A stretch of 7,002 nt of DNA from an uncultured Clostridia bacterium (GCA_947177495.1 CAMWUS010000075.1:1-7002); one strand, 5' to 3'. Positions 1 to 6,824 are shown, numbered from the stretch's first letter. The notes: a model not told the origin generated them from the sequence alone. Translations and numbers: made by a program.

Positions 1-1068
1 GCAGCGGAAGGCTATGAGTTCAAAGGTTGGAAAGTCGGTACCGAAACGAAAGAAAGCGGCAAAATCACCCTTACCGCAAGCATTACGATCACCGCGCAAT
101 GGGACGCGATCGAATATACCGTTACGATTGACCTTGGAGACTACGCGGCAGATGGTGTGGCAGAAAGCGAGGCTTATAAGGACATCAAGGCGAAGTACGA
201 CACCGAAATCAACGTTCCCGCAGATCCTGAAGGAGCTGCCGGATGGACGTTCACGAATTGGAAAGTCGGCACTACCACCACGACTGTAAAAGCGCCTGCT
301 ACACTGAAAATTAAGGGCGATGTTACGCTTACCGCACAATGGGCTTCCACCCAGAATTCTTGGAAGGTTACCTTCAAGACGGATGACAACACCACTTACG
401 CTACGCAAACCGTTGCCAAAGATGCGGAGGGCGCGAATAAGAAGGTTTCGCTTCCTACAACGAATCCCAAGAAAGACGGCTATCGTTTCTTGAATTGGTA
501 TATCCCCGGCGAGGACGGCGATGTAGATATCGATCCGGAAAATCTTCCCGATGTAGAAGACAACATGACGATTGTTGCAAAATGGCAAGCGGTATTTACC
601 GTAACCGTTTTGGACGATTTGAACGGCAATGCTGTAACCGGCGCAACGACGGAATACGACAACAATGGTTCCGAAGGCACGCCCGAAAAATTCAATCTTC
701 CTGCGGACCTGACGGAAGAAGGCTTAACCTTTAAGGGTTGGTTCTTAGTGGTAGATAACGAGGGTACGAAAGAATACGGCACCCAAGTGACCGCTGATAC
801 CGACGTAACCGCAAACGTTACGATTGCCGCAAAATGGGCTATTACCGTAACCTATGAACTCGGTGAGAACCATGTAACGGACGCAACCGCTCCCGAAGCA
901 GAGGAAGTAGAAAAACATGTAGGTAAAGTAACGCTTCCCGATGCTCCCGCGGCAGCTACCGACCATAAGTTCTTGGGTTGGAAAGTCGGCGACGATACCG
1001 AGCTGAAAGCGGCAGGCGTAGAAATCGACGTAACGGAGCATGTTACGGTTACTGCGCAATACGGTGCA
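1..1068 (+). repeat. Array of InlB-type B-repeats (protein-level)
   Basis: One partial and four complete repeats of about 75-83 residues lie in tandem: residues 1-36 (partial), 37-115, about 120-197, 198-280 and 281-356. Each complete unit starts with an alternating V/T/Y strand, has a middle motif of the form aromatic-[KTRL]-x-[GN]-W (FKGW, FTNW, FLNW, FKGW, FLGW) and ends on A-[QK]-W. The last unit ends in AQY, so the closing tryptophan is lost at the border with the next domain. The repeats have diverged too far at DNA level to be recent duplications. The family fold is a small beta-grasp-like unit that acts as a rigid spacer or binding stalk on bacterial surface proteins. Confidence 0.85.
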
Positions 1069-2163
1069 TGGATTGTAGTCGGTACGGACGGTACGAAGGG
1101 GGGCGTTGCCTGGACCGGTTATCGTAGCAACGTGGAAAATACACCTCAATGGGTAGGCACGCTTGCTCGCGGCGAGAAGCTTGTTTTGAAGGGCATTCAA
1201 AAATCGCAGGGTATAAATATTTGGGACGGACTCATTTATTCGGTTTTCAACGGTGCGACATTGAAGGGTCAGCAAAACGTTTGCTTCAACCACCCGAATA
1301 TGGACGGTGCAGGTGAAGGCGATTTGGTTCCTATTCGTTCCACGGTTGTGGACCAAGCGGGTGCAGAAATCAATGATGCTACCGATTACGCCGATCGCAT
1401 CAAAGAACTCAATGCTGACTGCGACATTACCATTACTTGGGATTGGTCGATTGCAACGAATTCCATTTTCTTGACGATTCAGTATAAGAAAGGTGAGAAA
1501 TCCGCAGAGGTTGTGTACGGCTATTCTGCTCCCGCTGAGGGAACGCTTGCCGATAGCTACAAGGTTGGTTTGGACGTAGACTGCGGATACGCAGAAATCA
1601 CTTCGATTGAAAAAACGACAGTTGCGGAAGCGGACTTGATTGACACCGTTCTTACAATCGGCACTGCGGGCAACACGTATTTCTACACCCATACAACTCC
1701 CTTGTACAGCGAAAAACTGCAAAAAGGTGCAAAAGTTGTATTTACGGGCGAAATGACTTCTCCCGGAACCGGTAACTTCCAAACCTTGGGTGCGCTTATT
1801 TACGGTGCGGAATGTAAGGGTTATTTCAGAATGGACAACTGGATTAACGATGGAGATGCAATCAAAGCTGCCGAGAATTGGAATATCGTACTCAGCGACG
1901 CTCCTGTTTGGGACAGCTTCCTGGGGGCAATTAAAGATTGCACGATTACGCTTACGTTCGATTGGACGAATGAAAACGAAATTGTCATCTTCTTCGATTT
2001 GACTTCGCACGCAGAGGACCATACAAGACAAACGATGAAGTACACCATTACCGCAACCGAGGGTAATACGTTGCTTAATGAATATACGATTGGTCTTGGT
2101 ACCGACCACGCATTCACGGCAATTACTTCCATCGTTCGTACGCCTGCGGAGAATGCTGACTAA
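1..2163 (+). CDS. InlB B-repeat surface/secreted protein, 5' end missing
   Basis: The reading frame is open from the first base to a TAA at 2161-2163, giving 720 visible residues; the true start and any signal peptide lie upstream, so the internal ATG at 157 is not a credible start. Residues 1-356 are B-repeats of the InlB/Listeria-Bacteroides type, each with an aromatic-FxGW-like motif in the middle and closing on T-[IV]-x-A-[QK]-W. Residues 357-545 and 549-720 are two copies of a different beta-rich module. Such B-repeat proteins are normally exported, modular, and involved in adhesion or extracellular binding; that role is inferred here. The protein stops directly after the second module (ending in AENAD), with no LPxTG motif, hydrophobic tail or basic tail, so cell-wall sorting by sortase is not supported. 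It may be secreted, or held by an N-terminal domain outside the window. A strong terminator follows 30 bases downstream. Ligand and exact function are unknown. Confidence 0.9.
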   Translation, partial: AAEGYEFKGWKVGTETKESGKITLTASITITAQWDAIEYTVTIDLGDYAADGVAESEAYKDIKAKYDTEINVPADPEGAAGWTFTNWKVGTTTTTVKAPATLKIKGDVTLTAQWASTQNSWKVTFKTDDNTTYATQTVAKDAEGANKKVSLPTTNPKKDGYRFLNWYIPGEDGDVDIDPENLPDVEDNMTIVAKWQAVFTVTVLDDLNGNAVTGATTEYDNNGSEGTPEKFNLPADLTEEGLTFKGWFLVVDNEGTKEYGTQVTADTDVTANVTIAAKWAITVTYELGENHVTDATAPEAEEVEKHVGKVTLPDAPAAATDHKFLGWKVGDDTELKAAGVEIDVTEHVTVTAQYGAWIVVGTDGTKGGVAWTGYRSNVENTPQWVGTLARGEKLVLKGIQKSQGINIWDGLIYSVFNGATLKGQQNVCFNHPNMDGAGEGDLVPIRSTVVDQAGAEINDATDYADRIKELNADCDITITWDWSIATNSIFLTIQYKKGEKSAEVVYGYSAPAEGTLADSYKVGLDVDCGYAEITSIEKTTVAEADLIDTVLTIGTAGNTYFYTHTTPLYSEKLQKGAKVVFTGEMTSPGTGNFQTLGALIYGAECKGYFRMDNWINDGDAIKAAENWNIVLSDAPVWDSFLGAIKDCTITLTFDWTNENEIVIFFDLTSHAEDHTRQTMKYTITATEGNTLLNEYTIGLGTDHAFTAITSIVRTPAENAD
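1069..1635 (+). repeat. Tandem C-terminal module, copy 1
   Basis: Residues 357-545 of the partial protein form a beta-rich unit that recurs in the next feature. Landmarks are L-x-x-G-x-K near residues 388-393, LIY at 411-413, a KG at 422-423, C474 followed by an alternating I/T strand into DW at 481-482, and the closing segment Y520...GL...ITSI at 533-536. Cysteines at 428, 474 and 528 are visible. I do not recognise the domain. The aromatic content and beta pattern would suit a carbohydrate-binding or other jelly-roll-like module, but that is a guess. Confidence 0.7.
1645..2160 (+). repeat. Tandem C-terminal module, copy 2
   Basis: Residues 549-720 repeat the order of landmarks of copy 1: L-x-x-G-x-K at 573-578, GALIY ending at 601, a KG at 606-607, C647 followed by an alternating T/I strand into DW at 654-655, then Y695, IGL and ITSI at 708-711. 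Offsets between copies are 173-175 residues over the C-terminal half and 185-188 in the first half, so copy 1 carries small insertions. The protein ends nine residues after the ITSI motif, which places the gene's stop at a domain border. Confidence 0.7.
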
Positions 2164-2193
2164 TCGCACACGCGAGAGTTAATCTCTATTGGA

Positions 2194-2245
2194 AAGGGGC
2201 AACGGAATTTTTCGAAATTCCGTTGCTCTTTCTTTTTGTCTTGTT
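2194..2245 (+). terminator. Rho-independent terminator of the repeat-protein gene
   Basis: A perfect 13-bp stem (2198/2199-2210 with 2215-2226/2227, the outermost pair being G-T) encloses a TTCG tetraloop at 2211-2214. It can extend outward through further A-T and G-T pairs to about 2194/2231, and a T-rich tract runs over 2229-2246. It lies 30 bases after the stop codon and separates this gene from the aminopeptidase promoter. Confidence 0.9.
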
Positions 2246-2276
2246 TTTCGGCAAAGGGAATGTCGCGTAAAACTTC

Positions 2277-2305
2277 TTGCAAAAATTATTTGGCTATGGT
2301 ATAAT
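2277..2305 (+). promoter_or_regulatory. Sigma-A-type promoter of the M18 aminopeptidase
   Basis: The -35 box TTGCAA (2277-2282) and the consensus -10 box TATAAT (2300-2305) are 17 bases apart, with an extended -10 TG at 2297-2298. The expected start of transcription is near 2312, giving a leader of about 33 bases that holds the ribosome binding site. The promoter begins about 30 bases after the T-tract of the preceding terminator, so the gene is independently transcribed. Confidence 0.85.
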
Positions 2306-2344
2306 AAAGCAAACTTGGTAAAATATAGAAAAAGGAGATAAATC

Positions 2345-3742
2345 ATGGCGGAAAAGAGCAAGGGGAAAGCGTTGCTTGAAAAGCTTTCCTACAAAAAACA
2401 AAACTATTTCGAAGCGGCAAACGCCGCGGAACGCAAAGAAATCTTTGCTTATGCCGAGGGCTACAAGGCATTCCTCGACGCGGCGAAAACCGAACGCGAG
2501 GCTTGTGCAGTCTCCGTGGAAATGGCGAAGAAAGCGGGCTTTACCGAATATCATTTCGGTGACAAATTGAAGGCGGGCGATAAAAAATATTTCGTCAACC
2601 GCGGCAAAAGTATCGTCGTGTTCCGCGTGGGCAAAAAGAATTTGGAAGAGGACGGCTTGCGCCTGATTGCTTCCCATATCGACGCGCCCCGCGTAGACAT
2701 TAAGCAAAACCCCATGTATGAGGACGCGGGTATGTGCTTCTTAAAAACGCACTACTACGGCGGCATCAAAAAATATCAGTGGACGGCAATCCCGCTTGCG
2801 CTTCATGGCGCGGTCGTATTAAAGAACGGCAAGAAAATCGAACTCAGCGTTGGCGAAGCGGCGAACGATCCCGTGTTCTATATCGACGATTTGCTTCCCC
2901 ACCTCGGCGGCGACCAAATGGGCGGCAAGGCGGCTAAAATCATCGAGGGCGAACAGCTCAACGTGGTTGTGGGCGGACTTCCTTACGAGGACGAGGACGT
3001 AGGCGACAAAATCAAGCTCAACGTGCTTGCCTATTTGAATGAGAAATACGGCATGTGCGAAGAGGATTTCCTCTCCGCAGAGCTTTCCGCAGTTCCCGCT
3101 TATCCCGCAAGGGACGTCGGTTTCGACCGCGCTTTAATCGGCGCGTACGGGCACGACGACAGGGTTTGCGCCTATCCCGCGCTTACGGCTGTTCTCAACG
3201 AAGACAGCGAGCACACCGTGCTTGCCATGCTCGTCGATAAAGAGGAAATCGGCAGCGAGGGCACCACGGGCATGCAGTGCAAAGTGTACGAGGACCTCAT
3301 GGAGGAAATCTCCGTTGCGCTCGGGGCGAGCTTCCGCAAAGTGCGTGCGGCGAGCAAGTGCCTTTCTTCCGACGTAACTGCGGCATACGATCCCAACTTC
3401 GCGGGCGTGTACGAAAAGATGAACTCCGCAATGCTCTCCTGCGGTACCTGCATGAGCAAGTTTACGGGAGCGCGCGGCAAGAGCGGTTCGAACGACGCTT
3501 CCGCGGAATTCGTCGGCGAAGTGCGCGCTATGTTCGATAAGGGCGGCGTAGTTTGGCAGACGGCGGAGCTCGGCAAGGTAGACGCGGGCGGCGGCGGCAC
3601 GGTGGCGAAATTCCTCGCCAACCTCAATATCGATACCGTCGATTTGGGCGTGCCCGTCATCTCCATGCACGCGCCCTACGAGCTCATCTCCAAAGCGGAT
3701 TTGTACAGCAACTACAAAGCGTTCTTGGCGTTCATGAAGTAA
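2345..3742 (+). CDS. apeA: M18 family metallo-aminopeptidase
   Basis: The 465-residue protein is a cytosolic zinc aminopeptidase of peptidase family M18, which removes N-terminal residues (classically acidic ones such as Asp and Glu) from peptides. The full set of expected active-site residues is visible: H111 and D113 in SHIDAPR, D271 in GHDDRVC, the pair E300-E301 in DKEEIGSEG (general base plus ligand), D343 in DVTAAYDP, and H442 in MHAPYELIS. By family knowledge H111, D271, E301, D343 and H442 bind the two metals, and H111-D113 is the usual HxD pair. A dimerisation/lid domain is expected at about residues 120-255. Length fits the clostridial 'M18 aminopeptidase 1' (ApeA) type, hence the symbol, which is less certain than the family. 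There is no signal peptide or membrane segment. The ATG at 2345 is preceded by AAAGGAG at 2331-2337, seven bases away. It is a single-gene unit between its own promoter and a terminator, and looks intact. Confidence 0.93.
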   Translation: MAEKSKGKALLEKLSYKKQNYFEAANAAERKEIFAYAEGYKAFLDAAKTEREACAVSVEMAKKAGFTEYHFGDKLKAGDKKYFVNRGKSIVVFRVGKKNLEEDGLRLIASHIDAPRVDIKQNPMYEDAGMCFLKTHYYGGIKKYQWTAIPLALHGAVVLKNGKKIELSVGEAANDPVFYIDDLLPHLGGDQMGGKAAKIIEGEQLNVVVGGLPYEDEDVGDKIKLNVLAYLNEKYGMCEEDFLSAELSAVPAYPARDVGFDRALIGAYGHDDRVCAYPALTAVLNEDSEHTVLAMLVDKEEIGSEGTTGMQCKVYEDLMEEISVALGASFRKVRAASKCLSSDVTAAYDPNFAGVYEKMNSAMLSCGTCMSKFTGARGKSGSNDASAEFVGEVRAMFDKGGVVWQTAELGKVDAGGGGTVAKFLANLNIDTVDLGVPVISMHAPYELISKADLYSNYKAFLAFMK

Positions 3743-3748
3743 AATAAT

Positions 3749-3790
3749 AAAACCCCCGACGGGGTTTCCCGTCGGGGGTTTTTGTTTTTT
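3749..3790. terminator. Bidirectional terminator between convergent genes
   Basis: An 11-bp GC-rich stem (3753-3763 with 3768-3778) has a GTTT loop and is flanked by A4 on the left and T4 on the right, which extend the stem to about 15 bp. On the plus strand the T-run continues over 3779-3790, ending the aminopeptidase transcript seven bases after its stop codon. On the minus strand the mirror run (3752 down to 3743, broken by A) can end the membrane-protein transcript. The stem begins only 13 bases beyond that gene's stop at 3795. Confidence 0.92.
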
Positions 3791-3794
3791 ATAA

Positions 3795-5069
3795 TTATTC
3801 TTCGGTGGGTTCGTTTGTTTCAACGGGAGCAGGTTCTTCCGCAGTTACGGGCGCTTCCGCTTGGGGCTTTGCCTTTTTAGCGGTGAGTTTATCCCAACTG
3901 AGTACCACCTTGTTGAGCACCGCTACCGCAACGTTGAGTACCGCGGCAACGAGCAGGGCGATGGGCGCCGAAAGGAGCGTAACGTAGTCCTGATCCATGC
4001 TTGTGCCCGACATTTCGTTCAAGTAGTAATTGGTTTCGGAAATGCACACGCAAGTCAAAATGAAGTACAAAAGCGTAAGCGCGCAGAGGACGATCGATTC
4101 GATCATGCCCGTTCTCTTTTGGCTGGGGTAGTGGCTGATTTTTTGAATGAGCACGACCACGATAGCGGCAATCACGGCAATTTGCAAGAACTGCAACGTA
4201 GCGGAAAGTCCGTAAGCCGCAGCATAGCCGTCTATTTCTGCGGGATTGGCTTTTAACGCATTTTCTTGGTTCAACGTGGCGAGCGCGACGGTAATCGCTT
4301 GGAAGTTAAGTTCTGCCGTTATGGTTTTCCAACCGCTAACTTGCGCGATGACTTCGATGACGAACGACAATGCGATTGCGGTAAACACGAGCGAGCAAAC
4401 CGTGAACACAAGGTTGGGAATTGCTCCTTTGTCCGCAAGGGCTTTCCCCTGGCTTGCAACTTTCAGCACGAAGTACGCGCCGACGAGAACTCCGACGAGA
4501 ATCATGCCCGTTTTGGTAATTGCGCTCGGCGTAACGGTAATCGTAATGCTACGGTCGTACGAGGTGGAAGCCGTCAGCGTATTGAGAGAAACGCCGTTGA
4601 TTGTGTAGTAAGCAAGCGCACCCGCAATGAAAGTGATGATTGCCGCAAGCGCATATTTTTCGTACTTTGCCGACGGATTTTTAAAGTGTGCACCGTATTT
4701 GAGTGCGGCAATTACGGAAAGGGCGATAACGGCAACAAGCGTGCCCGCACCTACGATTGTAGAAATCACCGTGGGCAAATAGAACGAGGTTTGAAAATGT
4801 CCCGAGTATTCTTCCATAGCCTCGAAGAGGGTAGCCAAGCTCTTGTAAGAAGGACCGAAATCGTCCCAAATCATGCTCGTTACTACGGTTTCCGATTCGT
4901 CCGTATAGTAGCCCTTCGGAATCGTCATTGTTAAGGTATTGCCGATAAAGAACGCAAACACAAGCGCAAGGAGCGCGCCCGCAATCAGGCAAATCCCACC
5001 CGCGAGGTGGAGCGCCTTGCCCGTTTTGCAGGTGCAACAGGGCTGAGCCGTTTCAACTGTTTTGGTCAT
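3795..5069 (-). CDS. Unrecognised eight-helix membrane protein
   Basis: I do not recognise this 424-residue protein. Hydrophobic segments at about residues 20-42, 98-123, 138-158, 186-205, 217-243, 288-309, 322-344 and 362-388 predict eight transmembrane helices. Connecting segments fit the positive-inside rule throughout: lysine-rich links at 124-137, 203-216 and 310-321 lie inside with both termini, while the long links at 43-97, 159-185, 244-287 and 345-361 lie outside. The N-terminus has a CCxC cluster (C11, C12, C14) just before helix 1, which could bind metal or be acylated, but this is speculative. The C-terminus (396-424) is a low-complexity A/P/E/T tail, acidic and probably disordered in the cytosol. 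No transporter, enzyme or ATP-binding motif is visible. The ATG at 5069 follows AGAGAGG (5078-5084) by eight bases. It has its own promoter and is co-directional with, but separated by a terminator from, the flotillin gene upstream. Confidence 0.88.
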   Translation of the reverse strand: MTKTVETAQPCCTCKTGKALHLAGGICLIAGALLALVFAFFIGNTLTMTIPKGYYTDESETVVTSMIWDDFGPSYKSLATLFEAMEEYSGHFQTSFYLPTVISTIVGAGTLVAVIALSVIAALKYGAHFKNPSAKYEKYALAAIITFIAGALAYYTINGVSLNTLTASTSYDRSITITVTPSAITKTGMILVGVLVGAYFVLKVASQGKALADKGAIPNLVFTVCSLVFTAIALSFVIEVIAQVSGWKTITAELNFQAITVALATLNQENALKANPAEIDGYAAAYGLSATLQFLQIAVIAAIVVVLIQKISHYPSQKRTGMIESIVLCALTLLYFILTCVCISETNYYLNEMSGTSMDQDYVTLLSAPIALLVAAVLNVAVAVLNKVVLSWDKLTAKKAKPQAEAPVTAEEPAPVETNEPTEE

Positions 5070-5096
5070 TTTATAGCCTCTCTTGATTTTTTGTTT

Positions 5097-5125
5097 ATTA
5101 TATCACATTGCTTGCAAGAATACAA
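5097..5125 (-). promoter_or_regulatory. Sigma-A-type promoter of the eight-helix protein gene
   Basis: Read on the minus strand, the -35 box TTGTAT (5120-5125) and -10 box TATAAT (5097-5102) are 17 bases apart, with an extended -10 TG two bases before the -10. The expected start near 5090 gives a short leader of about 20 bases containing the AGAGAGG site. The -35 lies only nine bases past the T-tract of the flotillin terminator. Confidence 0.82.
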
Positions 5126-5133
5126 TAGTAATT

Positions 5134-5167
5134 TATAAAAAAACACCGCTGATTTCAGCGGTGTTTT
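5134..5167 (-). terminator. Rho-independent terminator of the flotillin gene
   Basis: A 12-bp stem (5140-5151 with 5156-5167) has a four-base loop. On the minus strand it is followed by a run of T residues (5143 down to 5137). It starts 14 bases after the flotillin stop codon and lies before the promoter of the next gene, so the two minus-strand genes are separate transcription units, apart from any read-through. Confidence 0.88.
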
Positions 5168-5181
5168 CTTTGGGACTCTAA

Positions 5182-6600
5182 TTATTTTTTGTCCGTTTCC
5201 TTGTCGGACTTCGCGGCAATTTTGCCGCCTACCACGCCTGCGAGCAACGACGCAATGTCGATTCCCGTAGACTGCTTCATGCCTTCCATAACTTGGCTTG
5301 CGCTGTTCATCACGTCTTTTACGACTTTGGTGGAGTTGCCGTCGCCGTACATCACGATCTTGTCGGTCTTGCTCAAAGGCTCCGCCGCGTTCTTTACGAC
5401 TTCGGGAAGGGCGGCGAGGTACATTTCGAGGACGGACGCTTCGCCCATCTTCTTTTGCGCTTCGGCTTTCTTCTCGATTGCTTCCGCTTCCGCAAGTCCC
5501 TTGGCGCGAATACCTTTCGCTTCCTGCTCCATGGCATAGCGCAACGCTTCCGCTTCCGCCTTTTGCGCTTCCGCTTTCTTCATCGCTTCGTACGCCATAG
5601 CTTCCGCTTCTTTTTGGCGCTTTACAAGGTCTGCTTCCGCTTCCTTTGCAATCTTGTAGTTGACCGCGTCCGCTTGCTTTCTGATCTCCGCATCGAGACG
5701 GCGTTCTTTGATTGCAATTTCCTTTTCGGCGAGCTCGGCTTCCTTTTCTCTTCTTGCAATGTCCGCGTTTGCCTTGGTGATCTCGATGGTCTTACGCTGA
5801 CTCTCCTGCTGAATGGCATACGCCGCGTCCGCTTCCGCGCGCTTGGTGTCCGCCTTTACCTTCATGTCCGCTTCCTGCACGGCAAGGGCGGCGTTCTGCT
5901 CGGCGATTTGCTTTTGCGATTCCACCTTGACGGCGTTTGCTTCCTGCTCCGCGTTGGCGGTGGCAATGGCAATGTCGCGCTGCGCGTTCGCCTTGGCGAT
6001 TTGCGCGTTCTTGCGGATTTGCTCCACGTTGTCGATACCCATGTTCTCGATGGTGCCCGCGTTGTCCTTAAAGTTCTGAATGTTGAAGTTTACTACTTCG
6101 ATACCCAGCTTCTCCATATCGGGAACGACGTTCTCGGTAATCTTTTTGGCAACGCCTTGACGGTCCTGCACCATTTCTTTCAAACCGACCGAACCGACGA
6201 TTTCGCGCATGTTACCTTCGAGCACCTGCGTAACAAGGCTGATGAGTTCGGATTGCCGCATACCGAGGAGGGACTCCGCGGCTTTCTTCAACAGCTCGGG
6301 ATTGGACGAAACCTTAATGTTGGCAACGCCGTCCACGTTCACGTTGATGAACTCGTTGGTGGGAACGGCTTCGCTCGTCTTTACGTCCACCTGCATGACG
6401 CGCAGGGAAATTTTATCCACGCGTTCAAAGAAGGGAATGCGGAATCCCGCACGTCCGATAAGTATTTTGCGGCGGAACGGTCCCGAAATGATGTAAGCCG
6501 TATCGGGCGGCGCCTTCATGTAGCCGATTCCGAAAAGAATAAGCACCAAGACGACTAAAATAACTGCGCCGACTGTTAATCCTACTGCAAGGGGTGACAT
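5182..6600 (-). CDS. floT: Flotillin-like SPFH-domain membrane scaffold protein
   Basis: The 472-residue protein has the full bacterial flotillin architecture. Residues 5-27 are one hydrophobic anchor with few charges before it. An SPFH/PHB domain follows at about 30-200, including the PPDTAYIISG entry and the VPTNEFINVNVDG strand pair. A long alpha-helical coiled coil rich in Ala, Glu and Lys runs from about 200 to 385 with many EAE/AEA repeats typical of flotillins. A C-terminal oligomerisation segment (390-455) contains the GDGNSTKVVKD stretch and the STGIDIASLLAG motif, then a lysine-rich end. Flotillins assemble into membrane foci that organise signalling, secretion and fluidity at the cytoplasmic face. 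The length is slightly below that of Bacillus FloT (about 510). The ATG at 6600 has a textbook AGGAGG (6609-6614) eight bases upstream. No NfeD/YuaF-type partner gene is adjacent in the window. The symbol rests on architecture; a sister name such as yuaG/floA-like is possible. Confidence 0.92.
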   Translation of the reverse strand: MSPLAVGLTVGAVILVVLVLILFGIGYMKAPPDTAYIISGPFRRKILIGRAGFRIPFFERVDKISLRVMQVDVKTSEAVPTNEFINVNVDGVANIKVSSNPELLKKAAESLLGMRQSELISLVTQVLEGNMREIVGSVGLKEMVQDRQGVAKKITENVVPDMEKLGIEVVNFNIQNFKDNAGTIENMGIDNVEQIRKNAQIAKANAQRDIAIATANAEQEANAVKVESQKQIAEQNAALAVQEADMKVKADTKRAEADAAYAIQQESQRKTIEITKANADIARREKEAELAEKEIAIKERRLDAEIRKQADAVNYKIAKEAEADLVKRQKEAEAMAYEAMKKAEAQKAEAEALRYAMEQEAKGIRAKGLAEAEAIEKKAEAQKKMGEASVLEMYLAALPEVVKNAAEPLSKTDKIVMYGDGNSTKVVKDVMNSASQVMEGMKQSTGIDIASLLAGVVGGKIAAKSDKETDKK

Positions 6601-6639
6601 AATAAATACCTCCTAAAACTAAACTTTATTTATGACATA

Positions 6640-6668
6640 ATCATACCATAACCGACACTGTTCGTCAA
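6640..6668 (-). promoter_or_regulatory. Sigma-A-type promoter of the flotillin gene
   Basis: On the minus strand, TTGACG (6663-6668) and TATGAT (6640-6645) are separated by 17 bases, with TG one base before the -10. The expected start near 6633 gives a leader of about 33 bases. In Bacillus, floT is driven by the cell-envelope stress factor sigma-W; here the boxes look like the primary sigma factor and I see no sigma-W-like AAC/CGT pair at the right place. Confidence 0.82.
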
Positions 6669-6690
6669 GATACATTTTTGCCGCCGCGTA

Positions 6691-6721
6691 CAAGTTTTCT
6701 TTCCAGATTAAGAAAATCTTG
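6691..6721. repeat. Imperfect inverted repeat upstream of the flotillin promoter
   Basis: CAAGTTTTCT (6691-6700) pairs with AGAAAATCTTG (6711-6721) as a 10-bp stem with one bulged base and a ten-base loop. There is no T-tract after it on either strand, so it is not a standard terminator. It lies 23 bases upstream of the flotillin -35 box and could be a binding site or chance AT-rich symmetry. Confidence 0.4.
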
Positions 6722-6733
6722 TAAAAATTACAA
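6719..6733. promoter_or_regulatory. Operator-like palindrome TTGTAA-AAA-TTACAA
   Basis: This is a perfect 6-bp inverted repeat around a three-base centre, with a 9-bp centre-to-centre half-site spacing typical of small dimeric repressors. It lies about 50 bases upstream of the flotillin -35 and about 90 bases upstream of the rightward -35. The left arm TTGTAA could also serve as a weak plus-strand -35 with TATATT at 6743-6748 (18-base spacing). No regulator can be assigned from the bases alone. Confidence 0.4.
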
Positions 6734-6824
6734 CGTTTTATATATATTACGCCGCGCGGGGAAATAGTATTTTCGCGCCGCTTAAGGAATCTTCAAAAAT
6801 GCAAATTTGTAATTCCAATACGTC

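Noticed and set aside
157..159. ATG as the start of the repeat-protein gene
   Set aside because: The frame is open and already shows B-repeat sequence from base 1, so the start lies outside the window.
745..2169. Long minus-strand open frame (474 codons) opposite the repeat protein
   Set aside because: Its translation is rich in Cys, Arg and Asn with no domain pattern, it has no good ribosome binding site, and the plus-strand frame shows clear B-repeats. It is a shadow of codon bias.
3134..3823. Minus-strand open frame opposite the aminopeptidase
   Set aside because: It runs through the shared terminator hairpin and opposite a well-supported M18 gene; no domain is visible in the translation.
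5440..5960. Many copies of GCTTCCGC-like octamers, resembling a repeat array
   Set aside because: They are reverse complements of GCGGAAGC codons for the Ala-Glu repeats of the flotillin coiled coil. Spacing is irregular and in frame, with no conserved repeats and unique spacers, so this is not a CRISPR array.
5293..6558. Long plus-strand open frame (421 codons) opposite the flotillin gene
   Set aside because: The translation is low-complexity (Phe, Leu, Arg, His), the mirror of Ala/Glu-rich coiled-coil codons. The minus-strand flotillin has full domain, RBS, promoter and terminator support.
2345..6600. Aminopeptidase, eight-helix protein and flotillin as one multi-gene defence or signalling system
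   Set aside because: They are on opposite strands or split by terminators, each with its own promoter, and none carries an effector, nuclease or toxin signature.
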